Notes: generated from the sequence alone by a model not told the origin. 64,000 nt of DNA from JAJEBT01 sp965214975 (GCA_965214975.1 OZ244055.1:2232001-2296000), one strand, 5' to 3'; counted from the stretch's first letter, positions 8,055 to 17,770 are shown. Translations and numbers: made by a program.

Positions 8055-9307
8055 CAACCCATCTCGCTGAACGGCAGGAAGTCCGCCATGTGGCCCGGCG
8101 GCGCCGACGTCAGTTCCTCGGGAAGCTCGACGAGTCCGTCGGCCTCCACCATCGACGTCAGGATTCCGGCGCCGTCCCGGGCGAACTTGTGCGCCCGCGG
8201 CGGGCCGTCCGCCTCGCGCTCGAGCCGCACCCGCCACCATTCCCGCCGGCCCCGCTTCTTGCGTATCGGGAAGGCCGCGCGCACGCGGAAGCTCCTCGGC
8301 TCGACGTCGGCGCATCCGCCGAGCCGCAGGAGCGCGGGTCGCGCGAAGAGCATGAACGTCACCAGCACCGCAACCGGATTCCCGGGCAGGCCGATGAAGG
8401 GAACCGTTCCGACCTGCCCGAAGGCGATCGGGCGTCCGGGCCGGATGGCGAGGCGCCACATGTGGATGCTCCCGGTCGCCTCGATCGCGGCCCGCACGTG
8501 GTCCTGGTCGCCGGTCGACATGCCCGCCGACGTGATCAGGACGTCGTGCGTCGCGGCGGCTCCGGCCAGCGCGTCGCGGACGGTCCCGAAGTCGTCCGGC
8601 AGGATGCCGAGATCCGTCACCTCGCAGCCGAGCCGCCCGACGGCCGCGCGCAGGGCGTGGCGGTTGGCGTCGTAGACGCAGCCGGGCGGCAGGGCCTCGC
8701 CGGCCTCGCGGAGCTCGTCGCCGGTCGAGAACAGGGCGGCCCGCAGGCGGCGGCGGACCGGAATCCGCGCCCGCCCCGTCGATGCCGCGAGCCCCACGTC
8801 CTGGGGGCGCAGCCTGGCCCCGGCCGCGAGGATGCGCGCGCCTGTGGCGATGTCCTCGCCGGCGCGCCGGCGGTTGGCGCCTTCGCGGATGCCGGGCGGA
8901 ACGGCCACGTGCCCCCCGTCCTCGCGGCAGTCCTCCTGCATGAGGACCGTGTCGGCGCCGGCCGGCATGGGGGCGCCCGTGAAGATGCGGGCGGCCTCCC
9001 CCGCGCCGACCGCCGCGGCGGCCGTCTCCCCGGCGGCGACGCGGCCGCAAAGCCGCAGCCGCGTCTCGGCGCCGGGCAACAGGTCCGCGAAACGCACCGC
9101 GTAGCCGTCGACCGCGGCGTTGTCGTGCGGCGGCACCGGGAGCGGGGACACGATGTCGGCCGCGAGAATCCGCCCGTCGGCCTTGTCGAGTCCGACCTCC
9201 TCGACCCCGGCGACGGCGTCGAGCCGTTCCGACAGCAGCCGAAGCGCTTCGTCGGTCCGCATCAGCGCGCCGCCGAAGGCGAAGCAGTCGTCCGACAGCT
9301 GGGCCAT
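8054..9307 (-). CDS. moeA: Molybdopterin molybdenumtransferase
   Basis: MoeA inserts molybdate into adenylylated molybdopterin. The 417-residue protein begins with the family's MAQLSDDCFAF and contains PPHDNAAVDGYAVR, IFTGAPMPAGADTVLMQED, STGDELREAGEALPPGCVYDANRH near residue 195, and the MPT-binding segments TSAGMSTGDQDHV and GLPGNPVAVLVTF. It lies 1 base downstream of mobB in the leftward molybdenum-cofactor run. It is full length. Confidence 0.96.
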   Translation of the reverse strand: MAQLSDDCFAFGGALMRTDEALRLLSERLDAVAGVEEVGLDKADGRILAADIVSPLPVPPHDNAAVDGYAVRFADLLPGAETRLRLCGRVAAGETAAAAVGAGEAARIFTGAPMPAGADTVLMQEDCREDGGHVAVPPGIREGANRRRAGEDIATGARILAAGARLRPQDVGLAASTGRARIPVRRRLRAALFSTGDELREAGEALPPGCVYDANRHALRAAVGRLGCEVTDLGILPDDFGTVRDALAGAAATHDVLITSAGMSTGDQDHVRAAIEATGSIHMWRLAIRPGRPIAFGQVGTVPFIGLPGNPVAVLVTFMLFARPALLRLGGCADVEPRSFRVRAAFPIRKKRGRREWWRVRLEREADGPPRAHKFARDGAGILTSMVEADGLVELPEELTSAPPGHMADFLPFSEMG

Positions 9308-9308
9308 G

Positions 9309-9839
9309 TCAGGACGCCTCCCCCGCGACCCGGCCGGGACGGCAGCGCGCGACGACGAAGTCGGCGACGGCCGCCGCGTCGTCGAGATCGAGCGCCGGAA
9401 GCGAGGAGATCCGGGCGGGGAGGTCGGTGGCGACCGCGACGACGGTGGGGTTGCCCTCGTGGACCGGCGGCTTGCCGCACGCGCTGCGCCAGACCTCGAT
9501 CTTGTCGTGCGGTCCGTCCTTGTATCCCTCCACGAGCACGATGTCCGCGGGCGCGAGCAGGCCGAGGATCTCCTCGAGCGCGGCCTCCGGACCGCCGCGG
9601 TGCTCGCGGACGACCGCGAGCCGCCGCGGCGAGGACACGGCGACCTCGGCGGCGCCCGCGCGCCGGTGCTCGTAGGAATCCTTGCCCGGGACGTCGATGT
9701 CGAAGTCGCGGTGGGCGTGCTTGACGGTGGCCACCCGGTAGCCCCTTTCGGAGAGGATCGGAAGAAGCCGGACGATCAGCGAGGTCTTTCCGCTGCCGCT
9801 CCATCCCGCGATGCCGATGACGCTTCCGTGGCGGGTCAT
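9309..9839 (-). CDS. mobB: Molybdopterin-guanine dinucleotide biosynthesis adaptor protein
   Basis: A 176-residue P-loop GTPase-like protein with Walker A GWSGSGKTSL near residue 15, then ATVKHAHRDFDIDVPGKDSY and IVLVEGYKDGPHDKIEV, the MobB signature. It supports MobA in forming the guanine dinucleotide cofactor. No mobA gene is in the window. It overlaps the end of pgsA by 4 bases and precedes moeA by 1 base. Confidence 0.94.
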   Translation of the reverse strand: MTRHGSVIGIAGWSGSGKTSLIVRLLPILSERGYRVATVKHAHRDFDIDVPGKDSYEHRRAGAAEVAVSSPRRLAVVREHRGGPEAALEEILGLLAPADIVLVEGYKDGPHDKIEVWRSACGKPPVHEGNPTVVAVATDLPARISSLPALDLDDAAAVADFVVARCRPGRVAGEAS

Positions 9840-10423
9840 CGCCCGCCGCCCCCGCTTTCGGCGAGCATGTGGCGGAACCCCGCCCGCAGGTAGCCGAAGC
9901 CGGTGGCCGCGGTGACCGCGGCGGCGAGCCAGAGGCCGGCCTCCCCGACGGCCCGGACCGGGAATTCCGTCGGCACCGGAGGATGGGCGGCGTCGCCGAC
10001 GACGAGGAAGCCGAGGGCCAGCATCTGGACCGTCGTCTTCCACTTGGCCAGGCGGCTGACGGGCAGTCCGACGTCGATGCCGGCGAGGTACTCGCGCAGC
10101 CCGGACACCAGGATCTCGCGGCACAGGATGACGGCGGCCGGAACCAGCGCGAGGCCGTCGATCTGGCCGAAGCCGGCCATCATCAGCAGCGCGGCCCCGA
10201 TCAGGAGCTTGTCCGCGACCGGGTCGAGAAAGCGCCCGAACTCGGAATGCCGGTCGTTGCGGCGCGCCAGATGGCCGTCGAGGAAGTCGGTGACCGCGGC
10301 GCCCGCGAAGACCGCGAGCGCCAGCCACTGGCCCGCGGCGCTCTGCAGGAAAAAGGCCGCGGCGAAGACCGGCACCGCGGCCACGCGCAGCAGCGTCAGC
10401 GTGTTGGGGAGAGAGAGGCCCAT
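9836..10423 (-). CDS. pgsA: CDP-diacylglycerol-glycerol-3-phosphate 3-phosphatidyltransferase
   Basis: A 195-residue inner-membrane enzyme that makes phosphatidylglycerophosphate from CDP-diacylglycerol. The CDP-alcohol phosphatidyltransferase signature is complete at residues 60-85: DFLDGHLARR, then G, then FLDPVADK, with all the metal-binding aspartates. Several hydrophobic segments follow. The ATG at 10423 gives MGLSLPNTLTLLR, the usual family start; a longer frame to 10483 overlaps uvrC and is less likely. It is 34 bases downstream of uvrC, a common pairing in Proteobacteria. Confidence 0.94.
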   Translation of the reverse strand: MGLSLPNTLTLLRVAAVPVFAAAFFLQSAAGQWLALAVFAGAAVTDFLDGHLARRNDRHSEFGRFLDPVADKLLIGAALLMMAGFGQIDGLALVPAAVILCREILVSGLREYLAGIDVGLPVSRLAKWKTTVQMLALGFLVVGDAAHPPVPTEFPVRAVGEAGLWLAAAVTAATGFGYLRAGFRHMLAESGGGGR

Positions 10424-10457
10424 CGGGCGGGGATCACCTCTTCCGTTTGGCGCCATT

Positions 10458-12338
10458 CTATTCGTTCGCGTGGAAGTAGTCATATATCCTTCTGGCCATC
10501 GCCTTGCTGATGCCCTCGACCGCCTCGAGATCGGCGAGGCCCGCGCGCGCGACGCTCGTCGCGGAACCGAAGTGATGCAGAAGCGCCCGCTTGCGCACCG
10601 CGCCGATGCCGGAGATCCCGTCGATGGGCGAGCGGCGGATGTTCCTCTGCCGCCGTCCGCGGTGCCCGCCGATGGCGAAGCGGTGGGCCTCGTCGCGCAG
10701 GCGCTGGAGGAAGTAGAGCGCGGGGTCGTTCGCGGGCAGCGTGAACGGCTCGCGGCCGGCGGCGTGGAAGCGCTCGCGCCCGGCGTTCCTGTCCGGGCCC
10801 TTGGACACGGCGACGACCGCGAGATCGTCGATCCCGATCTCGGCGAGGGTCTCGCGCGCCGCCGACAGCTGGCCCGGGCCGCCGTCGACGACGACCAGGT
10901 CGGGCCAGGCGCCGGATGCGCGGTCGGGATCCTCGCGCAGCGCCCGCGAGAACCGCCGGGCCAGAACCTCCCGCATCATCGCGTAGTCGTCGCCCGGCGC
11001 GGCGTCCCGGGCGCGGATGCCGAAACGCCGGTAGGCGTTCCTCTCGAAGCCGCCCGGGCCGGAGACGATCATCGCCCCGAGCGCGTCCGTTCCCGAGATG
11101 TGGCTGTTGTCGTAGACCTCGATGCGCCGCGGCGGGCCGTCGAGGTCGAACAGCTCGGCCACGCGCTCCAGAAGCCGCCTCTGGGCCGCGCTTTCCGACA
11201 GCCGCCGCGACAGCGCCTCGGCGGCGTTGGCCGAGGCGTTGCGGATCACGTTCCGGCGCCGGCCGCGCTGGGGCCGGACCAGCGAGACCCGCCGGTCCGC
11301 GCGCACCGACAGCGCGTCCCGGACGAGATCCCGGTCGGGCAGGTCGTGGCTGACGAGAACCAGCGCCGGCGGCGTGCGGTCGGTGTAGAACTGGCCCACG
11401 AAGGCCTGGAGAACCTCCTCGACGGGCACCGAGCGGGCGTGGTTCGGGAAGTACGTGCGGTTGCCGTAGTTCTGCCCGGCCCGGTAGAAGAAGACCTGCA
11501 CGCAGGTCTGGCCGCCCTCCTGCCGGGCGGCGACGACGTCGGCCTCGCCGATGCGCTCGACGTTGATGTCCTGGCGCGCCTGCACCTGGGTCAGCGCGCG
11601 GATGCGGTCGCGGTAGACGGCCGCGGTCTCGAAGTCGAGCGCGTCGCTCGCCGCCGTCATCTTCCTCGAGAACGCCTGCTGGAGGTCGCGGCTGCGTCCG
11701 CGCAGGAAGTCGCGGGCCTGGCCCACGATCTCGCGGTAGTCGGGCTCGGCGACCAGGCCCACGCAGGGCGCCGCGCAGCGCTTGATCTGGTACTGGAGGC
11801 AGGGCCGGGTGCGGTTGGCGAACACGCTGTCGGCGCAGCTCCTGAGCGGGAACACCTTCTGGAGGACGTTCAGCGTCTGGTTGACCGCGCCGACGGTGGC
11901 GAACGGCCCGAAATACTCCCCCTTGCGCGCGCGCGCGCCGCGGTGCTTGACGAGCTGCGGCCACGGCGTGTCGGTTCGCAGGAGGATGAACGGCATCGAC
12001 TTGTCGTCGCGCAGGATGATGTTGTAGCGCGGCTTGAGGCTCTTGATCAGGTTGCTCTCGAGCAGCAGCGCTTCGACCTCGGTGTGGGTCGTGACGATCT
12101 CGAGGTCGCGGACCTGCGAGACCATCCGGCGGATCCGTTCGGGCTGGCGCGCGGGGCGCGCGTAGGCCGCCACGCGCTTGCGCAGCTGGCGCGCCTTGCC
12201 GACGTAGAGCGCCTCGCCGTCGGTTCCGGTCATGCGGTAGACGCCCGGGCCCGCCGGCAGGGCGTCGAGCCGGGAGGCGATCAGCGCCGCCCCCGAGAGC
12301 GGGGCGCCGGAACCGGCGGGGCGGTCCCCCTCAGCCAT
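10458..12338 (-). CDS. uvrC: Excinuclease ABC subunit C
   Basis: UvrC makes both incisions in nucleotide excision repair. The 626-residue protein shows the GIY-YIG domain (GVYRM then ALYVGKA, residues 32-60), the Cys-containing segment RTRPCLQYQIKRCAAPC, a UVR motif near residue 215, the RNase H-like domain with EVYDNSHISG and VVDGGPGQL, and paired helix-hairpin-helix motifs (GISGIGAVRKRALL, LEAVEGISKAMA) at the C terminus. Length and order are normal. It lies between folB and pgsA in the same direction. Confidence 0.97.
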   Translation of the reverse strand: MAEGDRPAGSGAPLSGAALIASRLDALPAGPGVYRMTGTDGEALYVGKARQLRKRVAAYARPARQPERIRRMVSQVRDLEIVTTHTEVEALLLESNLIKSLKPRYNIILRDDKSMPFILLRTDTPWPQLVKHRGARARKGEYFGPFATVGAVNQTLNVLQKVFPLRSCADSVFANRTRPCLQYQIKRCAAPCVGLVAEPDYREIVGQARDFLRGRSRDLQQAFSRKMTAASDALDFETAAVYRDRIRALTQVQARQDINVERIGEADVVAARQEGGQTCVQVFFYRAGQNYGNRTYFPNHARSVPVEEVLQAFVGQFYTDRTPPALVLVSHDLPDRDLVRDALSVRADRRVSLVRPQRGRRRNVIRNASANAAEALSRRLSESAAQRRLLERVAELFDLDGPPRRIEVYDNSHISGTDALGAMIVSGPGGFERNAYRRFGIRARDAAPGDDYAMMREVLARRFSRALREDPDRASGAWPDLVVVDGGPGQLSAARETLAEIGIDDLAVVAVSKGPDRNAGRERFHAAGREPFTLPANDPALYFLQRLRDEAHRFAIGGHRGRRQRNIRRSPIDGISGIGAVRKRALLHHFGSATSVARAGLADLEAVEGISKAMARRIYDYFHANE

Positions 12339-12392
12339 GGCGGGCCGGCGTCGCGGAAGCGGCGGCGGTCCCGGTCGGCGCCGTGGTCCGCG

Positions 12393-12800
12393 TCATCTCC
12401 CGCGCTCGATCTCCACGCCCACGCTCGCGGCGTCGGAAAAGACGTCGAGCTTGTCCACGCGCACCCTGACCGCCGAGACCTCCGGCCGCTCGAGGCACGC
12501 GGCGGCGACGCGCTCGGCGAGCGTCTCCACCAGGTTGACGTGCCCCGCCGCGGCGAGCCGGCGCAGGTCGGAGATCACCTCCTCGTAGCACACGACGTTG
12601 GTCAGCCGGTCGTCGACCGGCTCGTCGGGCTCGCGCACCGAAAGCTCGAGATTGACGCGCACCCGTTGCGTCCCGTCCCGCTCGTGGCGGTGGACCCCGA
12701 TCAGGCAGTCGAGCACCAGGTCGCTGACGTGGACCTTGCGGATCCGGGGCGCGGGGGCCGGAAAGCCGGCCGCGAGCGGCCTCGCCGGTTCGGGCGTCAT
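12393..12800 (-). CDS. folB: Dihydroneopterin aldolase
   Basis: FolB cleaves dihydroneopterin to hydroxymethyl-dihydropterin and glycolaldehyde. The 135-residue protein has the tunnelling-fold motifs VLDCLIGVHRHERDGTQRV, TNVVCYEEV, LVETLAERVA with the pterin-binding glutamate, and VRVDKLDVF near the C terminus with the catalytic lysine. It begins 4 bases after the SDR stop. Together with folP and folK in this window it covers several folate steps. Confidence 0.93.
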   Translation of the reverse strand: MTPEPARPLAAGFPAPAPRIRKVHVSDLVLDCLIGVHRHERDGTQRVRVNLELSVREPDEPVDDRLTNVVCYEEVISDLRRLAAAGHVNLVETLAERVAAACLERPEVSAVRVRVDKLDVFSDAASVGVEIERGR

Positions 12801-12804
12801 CGCG

Positions 12805-13572
12805 TCATTCCTTCGCCGGGCCGCCGCCGGGAAAGTGCCAGCCGAGATGCTGCCCGCCGTCGAGCAGGATGAGCTGGCCGGTCATGGACGGCGAGTCGAG
12901 AGCGTAGCGCACGCCGCGCGCGATTTCCTCCTCCGCCGCGCCGCGCCCGAGCGGCATCGCGGCCGCCTGGCGGGCGAACTGCGCGCCGCTCTGGCGCGGG
13001 CTCGGCAGGGTGGGGCCGGGCCCGATCGCGTTGACGCGGATCCGCGGCGCGAGCGCCAGCGCGAGGCTCTGCGTGAGCGCCCAGAGCCCGGCCTTGCTCG
13101 CGGTGTAGGACAGGAACCCCGGCGGCAGGTTGACGACCCGCTGGTCGACGATGTTGACGATGTTGCCCTCGTCCTCCGCCGGCAGGTTCCCGGCCATCGT
13201 CCGCGACAGCAGCAGCGGCGCCCACAGGTTGGCCGTCATATGCCGGTCCCAGCTTTCCCGGGTGACGCTCCCGATGTCGTCGCGCTCGAACACGGACGCG
13301 TTGTTGACCAGGCAGCGGACGGGCCCGGCCTCCCGGGCCGCGCGCGCCATCATCTCCTCGCACGCCGCGTCGTCGCGCAGATCCGCCGGAACCACGTAGG
13401 CGCGGCCGTCCGCCGACGCGATCTCGCCGGCGAGCGCGTCCGCCTCCGGCCGGGAGTCCAGGCAGTGGATGCCGACGGTCCAGCCGTCGCGGGCGAGGCG
13501 GAGGGCGATGGCGCGCCCGATCCGCCGCGCCGCGCCGGTGACCAGGGCGTTGCCTCTCGAGCCGACGGTCAT
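12805..13572 (-). CDS. Short-chain dehydrogenase/reductase, possibly pteridine-type
   Basis: A 255-residue classical SDR. It has the NAD(P)-binding ALVTGAARRIGRAIA, the structural LVNNAS, and the catalytic SYTASKAGL (Tyr-x3-Lys) around residue 155. TGAARRIG and the position directly upstream of folB resemble FolM-type dihydromonapterin reductases, so a pteridine role is a reasonable inference, not a demonstrated one. The ATG at 13572 is preferred over 13590 because it gives the canonical spacing to the nucleotide loop, though neither has a strong ribosome-binding site. Confidence 0.85.
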   Translation of the reverse strand: MTVGSRGNALVTGAARRIGRAIALRLARDGWTVGIHCLDSRPEADALAGEIASADGRAYVVPADLRDDAACEEMMARAAREAGPVRCLVNNASVFERDDIGSVTRESWDRHMTANLWAPLLLSRTMAGNLPAEDEGNIVNIVDQRVVNLPPGFLSYTASKAGLWALTQSLALALAPRIRVNAIGPGPTLPSPRQSGAQFARQAAAMPLGRGAAEEEIARGVRYALDSPSMTGQLILLDGGQHLGWHFPGGGPAKE

Positions 13573-13603
13573 CCGGCGAGAGTGCCGCATCGCCGTCCGG
13601 GCT

Positions 13604-14584
13604 TCAAGAGGATCCTGTGACGGCGCGCGCCGCGGTTTCGCCCCAGCCGAGAAACGCCGCCGCCGCGAAGAGGCCGTACAGGACCGCGAACGCCCCGCCC
13701 CAGGTGCGGCCGATGCGGCGGCCCGAGAGCAGGAACGCCATCAGCAGAAGCGTCGCGCCGAGCATCGCCCAGAGGTCGAAGCCGACGATCCGGTCCGAGA
13801 ACGGCAGCGGCGCGAACAGCACGGTCACGCCGGCGATGCCGAACAGGTTGAAGATGTTGCTGCCGATGACGTTGCCCACGCACAGCTCCGGGCGGCCGCG
13901 GCAGGCGGCGGCGATCGCGGTCGCGAGCTCGGGCAGGGACGTGCCGACCGCGACCAGGGTGAGGCCGATGACCTCCTCCGGGACGCCGAGGCCCCGCGCG
14001 GCCGCGGCCGCGCCGGAGACCAGCCATTCCGCGCCGACGACCACGCCGCCGATTCCGGCCGCGACGAGAGCGGCCAGAAGTCCGGACGACAGCCTCCCGG
14101 CGCCGGCCCGCCGGTCCTCCCCGCGCCGCGCCGCGGCCGCGGATCCGGCGTCGCGGCGGACCGTCGCCGCGACGTAGCCGCCGAGCGCCGCGAGCATGAG
14201 CGCGCCGTGCCACCGCACGAGGCCTCCGGCCAGGCCGAGTCCGACGAAGACGACGGTCGCCGCCAGCATGCACAGCGCGTCGCGGCGGACTGTCCGGGGC
14301 GCGACGGAGACCGGGAAGATCAGGGCGCCGACGCCGAGGATGAGCAGGACGTTGGCGACGTTGCTGCCGATCACGTTGCCGACGGCGATGCCCGGCACCC
14401 CCGAGAGGGCGGCGTCGACGCAGACGACCATCTCGGGAAGCGAGGTTCCGAACCCGACGACGGCGATGCCGACGACCAGCGGCGACACCCCGAGGCGGGC
14501 GGCGAGCGCGACCGATCCGCGCACCACCGTCTCGCCGCCGGAGACCAGCAGCGCGATGCCGACGACGGCCAGGACGTAGGTCAC
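13604..14584 (-). CDS. CaxA/YrbG-type sodium/calcium exchanger
   Basis: A roughly 326-residue integral membrane antiporter with two inverted alpha repeats. The first has GFGTSLPEMVV then GNVIGSNVANVLLILG; the second has AVGTSLPELATA then GNVIGSNIFNLFGIAG. These carry the ion-binding acidic residues of the cation/calcium exchanger superfamily. About ten hydrophobic segments are visible. The GTG at 14584 was chosen because the frame upstream, to an ATG at 14683, is not membrane-like; this start is uncertain. It is transcribed away from the Kef-like gene. Confidence 0.88.
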   Translation of the reverse strand: MTYVLAVVGIALLVSGGETVVRGSVALAARLGVSPLVVGIAVVGFGTSLPEMVVCVDAALSGVPGIAVGNVIGSNVANVLLILGVGALIFPVSVAPRTVRRDALCMLAATVVFVGLGLAGGLVRWHGALMLAALGGYVAATVRRDAGSAAAARRGEDRRAGAGRLSSGLLAALVAAGIGGVVVGAEWLVSGAAAAARGLGVPEEVIGLTLVAVGTSLPELATAIAAACRGRPELCVGNVIGSNIFNLFGIAGVTVLFAPLPFSDRIVGFDLWAMLGATLLLMAFLLSGRRIGRTWGGAFAVLYGLFAAAAFLGWGETAARAVTGSS

Positions 14585-14829
14585 GGGAAGAGGCGCCCGG
14601 TCCGCGGGCCGGACGTCGCCGAATGCATCGAATCTGGTGCCCGAGTTCCGCGAAGCGCGGCGCTTCGCTCCGTTCGGGAGCATATCCGGTTTGACGATTC
14701 GGGATGAATCGGGGGAATCGCGCTAGCCTGCGGCCCGACGCAGCGACGGACTCGCGGAGGATGCCGGCGATCCCGCCCGCGCGGCCATGCCCCGGCATGG
14801 CGCGGGCGCGGCGTCGGCGCGGCCTGTTC

Positions 14830-16563
14830 ATGCACGACCCGACCCTTCTCGCCGAGATCCTGATCTTCCTGGTCGCGGCGGTGGCCGTCGCCTCGGTCCT
14901 CCAGCGGCTGCGTTCGAGCCTCGTGGTCGGGTACCTGGTCGCCGGCGTCGTCATCGGACCCGAGGTTCTCGGGCTGGTCTCGGAGACGCCGACGGTGCGG
15001 GGCCTCGCCGAGCTGGGCGTGGTGTTCCTGCTGTTCACGATCGGTCTCGAGTTGAGCGTCGAGCGGCTCCGCGTCATCAGGAACCAGATCTTCGGGCTGG
15101 GAACCGCCCAGGTCGCGCTGACGGGGGCGACGGTCGGCGGGATCGCTCTCGCCGCCGGCTTCCCGTTCGCGTTCGCCGTCGTCGTCGGCGCCGGTCTCGC
15201 GCTGTCGTCGACGGCGATCGTCGCGCAGCTGCTGTCGGAACGCGGCCAGACCACCACGCGGCACGGCCGCCTGGCCTTCGCGATCCTGCTCCTGCAGGAT
15301 CTCGCGGTCGTGCCGTTGCTCGCGCTGGTCGCGGCGCTCGCCGCCGACGGCCGGGAGACCGGCGCGTCGGTCCTTCTGTCCCTCGGCACGGCCGTGCTCG
15401 CGCTGGCCGGCGTCGCCGTGGCGGGGCGGCTGGTGCTGCGCCCGCTTCTGCGCCTGTTCGCGGTGGGCCACCGCCCAGAGCTGTTCGCGGCGGTGACGCT
15501 CGTGGTGCTGCTCGGGATGAGCTGGCTGACGGCGTCGCTGGGGCTGTCGCTGGCGATCGGCGGGTTTCTCGCCGGCGTCCTGCTGGCCGAGACCGAGTAC
15601 CGCCACCAGGTGGCCGCCGACATCAAGCCGTTCCTCGGCCTGCTGCTCGGCCTGTTCTTCATGACCGTCGGCCTCGGCCTCAGTCTCCGGACCATCGTCG
15701 ACCACGCGCCGACCGTGCTGGCGCTGGTGCTCGGGCTGTTCGTCCTCAAGGGCGCGATCATCCACGGGCTGTGCCGGGTTTCGGGAATCTCGTCCGGCAT
15801 GTCGGCGGGCACGGCGTTCCTGCTCGGCGGCGCCGGCGAGTTCGGCTTCGTGATCTTCGCGATGGCCTTCGACCACGGCATTCTCGGCCCCCGGGACAGC
15901 TCCGTCCTGGCCGCCGTCATCGTCGCGAGCATGGCGCTCACGCCGCTCGCGTTCTCGATCGGCAGGCGGCTCCGCGCCCGTCTCGACACCCGTCCCGCCG
16001 ACGACGGAGAGCAGATGCATTCGGAGACCGTGGATCTCACGAACCACGTGGTGATCGCGGGTTTCGGCCGCGTCGGGCTGTCGCTGAGCCGGACGCTGGC
16101 CGCCGCCGAGATCCCCTACGTCGCGATCGAGTTCCAGCCGGCCCGGGTCGAGGCCGCCCGCGCCGGCGGGCTGCCGGTGTACTTCGGGGACGCCGGCCGG
16201 CTGGAGGTCCTGGAGGCGGCGGGCATCGCGCGCGCCCGCGCGGCGGTCATCATTCTCGACGACGCGGACGCCACCGAACGCACGGTGCACCTGCTGCACG
16301 GGCGGCATCCGCATCTCGCCGTGCACGCCCGGGCGCGGGACAACGACCACATGCGCCGGCTCGCCGCCGCGGGCGCGAGGGACGTGGTCCACGAGACCTA
16401 CGAGATGAGTCTCCAGATCGGCGAGACGGTGCTCAGGGAGTACGGAACCGGGGAGGACCGCATCCACGGCATCATCGACGCGCACCGCAGGCACGAGTAC
16501 GCGCTGCTGTCGGAGGGGATCCTGCCGGCGGAGCGGCCCGGCGACGGCGGCCGCGGGGCCTGA
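14830..16563 (+). CDS. Kef-type monovalent cation:proton antiporter with RCK domain
   Basis: A 577-residue CPA2-family inner-membrane protein. Residues 1-380 carry about twelve hydrophobic segments, with LGVVFLLFTIGLELSVERL and LLGGAGEFGFVIFAMA typical of KefB/KefC and YbaL. After a short linker an RCK-N domain follows, with the nucleotide-binding VVIAGFGRVGLSLSRTLAAA and FGDAGRLEVLEAAGI. It probably exports potassium under ligand control. The ATG at 14830 places the first membrane segment at the N terminus; the frame extends upstream to 14704 in non-membrane sequence. Confidence 0.9.
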   Translation: MHDPTLLAEILIFLVAAVAVASVLQRLRSSLVVGYLVAGVVIGPEVLGLVSETPTVRGLAELGVVFLLFTIGLELSVERLRVIRNQIFGLGTAQVALTGATVGGIALAAGFPFAFAVVVGAGLALSSTAIVAQLLSERGQTTTRHGRLAFAILLLQDLAVVPLLALVAALAADGRETGASVLLSLGTAVLALAGVAVAGRLVLRPLLRLFAVGHRPELFAAVTLVVLLGMSWLTASLGLSLAIGGFLAGVLLAETEYRHQVAADIKPFLGLLLGLFFMTVGLGLSLRTIVDHAPTVLALVLGLFVLKGAIIHGLCRVSGISSGMSAGTAFLLGGAGEFGFVIFAMAFDHGILGPRDSSVLAAVIVASMALTPLAFSIGRRLRARLDTRPADDGEQMHSETVDLTNHVVIAGFGRVGLSLSRTLAAAEIPYVAIEFQPARVEAARAGGLPVYFGDAGRLEVLEAAGIARARAAVIILDDADATERTVHLLHGRHPHLAVHARARDNDHMRRLAAAGARDVVHETYEMSLQIGETVLREYGTGEDRIHGIIDAHRRHEYALLSEGILPAERPGDGGRGA

Positions 16564-16582
16564 GGTCCGGGCGCGCCGCCGC

Positions 16583-17770
16583 TCACACAGAGGGATTTCC
16601 GGGCTCGAGTCCGAAGGCCACCCGCCCGTAGATCGGGCCCGAGATGTCCCAGCTGTTGATGTAGTGCGCGCCGATGGCGCGGATGTCCGACCAGAAGCGC
16701 CGCATGTCGTTGCCGTCGAACAGCCCGCTCGCGCCGGTGGCGTGGTGCAGCCGGTCGGCGGCGCGGGTGCAGAGCGTCGACACGTAGGCCATGTCGCGCC
16801 GGTTCCTCGCGCGCTGCCCGAGGCCGAGCGCGCCCTCGGCGTGCATGGCCTCCATGGTCTCCCGGGTGGCGCGCCGCAGCAGCAGCCGCGCGCAGTCGCG
16901 TTCGGCGCTCGCCTCGGCGACCCTGAGCTGCATGGTCGTCAGCTCGGCATGACGGAAGCCTCGGGAGGCGCGGCCGCGGACGCGCGTCGTGAAGCCGTCG
17001 ATCATGGCGTCGAGAACGCCGACCGCCGGCGCCACCAGCGAGAACGGCACCGTCGCGATCCGGGGCATGCGGAAGATCGCGCCCTCGTGGAGCCGTCCGC
17101 CGGGGCCGGTGCCGGCGTTGAACGCCGCGAGCGCCTCGACCCGGTGCTCGGGCACCAGCGCCTTGTCGATGACGATGTCCTTGCTGCCCGTGCCCTTGAG
17201 GCCGGACACGTGCCAGGTGTCGACGATCCCGAAATCGGACCGGGGCACCAGAAGGTAGGCCTGTTCCGCGGCGGCGCCGCCGACGGCGGGCACCGCGCTC
17301 TGGACGAAGACCCAGGCCGCGTGGTCGCAGCCGCTCGAGAACTGCCACCGGCCGGAAAGTTCCAGGCCCCCCGCGACGCGCTCGACGCGGCCCGACGGCG
17401 CCAGCCCGGAACACACGAGCGCGTCCGGATCGTCGCCCCAGATGTCCTCCTGCGCCTCCTCGGGCATCATTCCCATCGTGATCATGTGGTCGCAGAAGAT
17501 GCCGAACACCCAGGCCGTGGAGCCGCAGCCGCGCCCGAGCCGGGAGACGGTCTCGATGACGTGGTCGAGGCCGAGCTCGTGCCCGCCGTAGCGCGCCGGC
17601 CGAGCGATCCCGAACAGGCCGGCGTCGCGGAGATCCCCGATCGACCGGTCGGGCACGCGGCGGAGAGCCTCGGCCTCTTCCGCGCGCCCGGCGAGCACGG
17701 GCGCGAGCGCGTCGGCCTTCTCGAGGAACTCCCGCGCCAGCGAGTCCTCCGCGGAAGCGGCGTCGGTCAC
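16583..17770 (-). CDS. Group-D flavin-dependent monooxygenase (HpaB/HsaA-like, acyl-CoA dehydrogenase fold)
   Basis: A 395-residue protein with acyl-CoA dehydrogenase fold. The sequence FCDHMITMGMMPEEAQEDIW, then SGRWQFSSGCDHAAWV, and a C-terminal RLHHATGASGLFDGNDMRRFW fit the HsaA/HpaB-type aromatic hydroxylase branch, which uses reduced flavin from a partner reductase. No reductase or ring-cleavage gene is adjacent, so substrate is unknown. The GTG start at 17770 has a GGGGGAGAGAG site just upstream. A plain acyl-CoA dehydrogenase is the alternative. Confidence 0.75.
   Translation of the reverse strand: MTDAASAEDSLAREFLEKADALAPVLAGRAEEAEALRRVPDRSIGDLRDAGLFGIARPARYGGHELGLDHVIETVSRLGRGCGSTAWVFGIFCDHMITMGMMPEEAQEDIWGDDPDALVCSGLAPSGRVERVAGGLELSGRWQFSSGCDHAAWVFVQSAVPAVGGAAAEQAYLLVPRSDFGIVDTWHVSGLKGTGSKDIVIDKALVPEHRVEALAAFNAGTGPGGRLHEGAIFRMPRIATVPFSLVAPAVGVLDAMIDGFTTRVRGRASRGFRHAELTTMQLRVAEASAERDCARLLLRRATRETMEAMHAEGALGLGQRARNRRDMAYVSTLCTRAADRLHHATGASGLFDGNDMRRFWSDIRAIGAHYINSWDISGPIYGRVAFGLEPGNPSV

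Noticed and set aside
9903..12872. A 989-codon plus-strand open frame over pgsA-uvrC-folB
   Set aside because: It is antisense to three clear genes and shows no domains.
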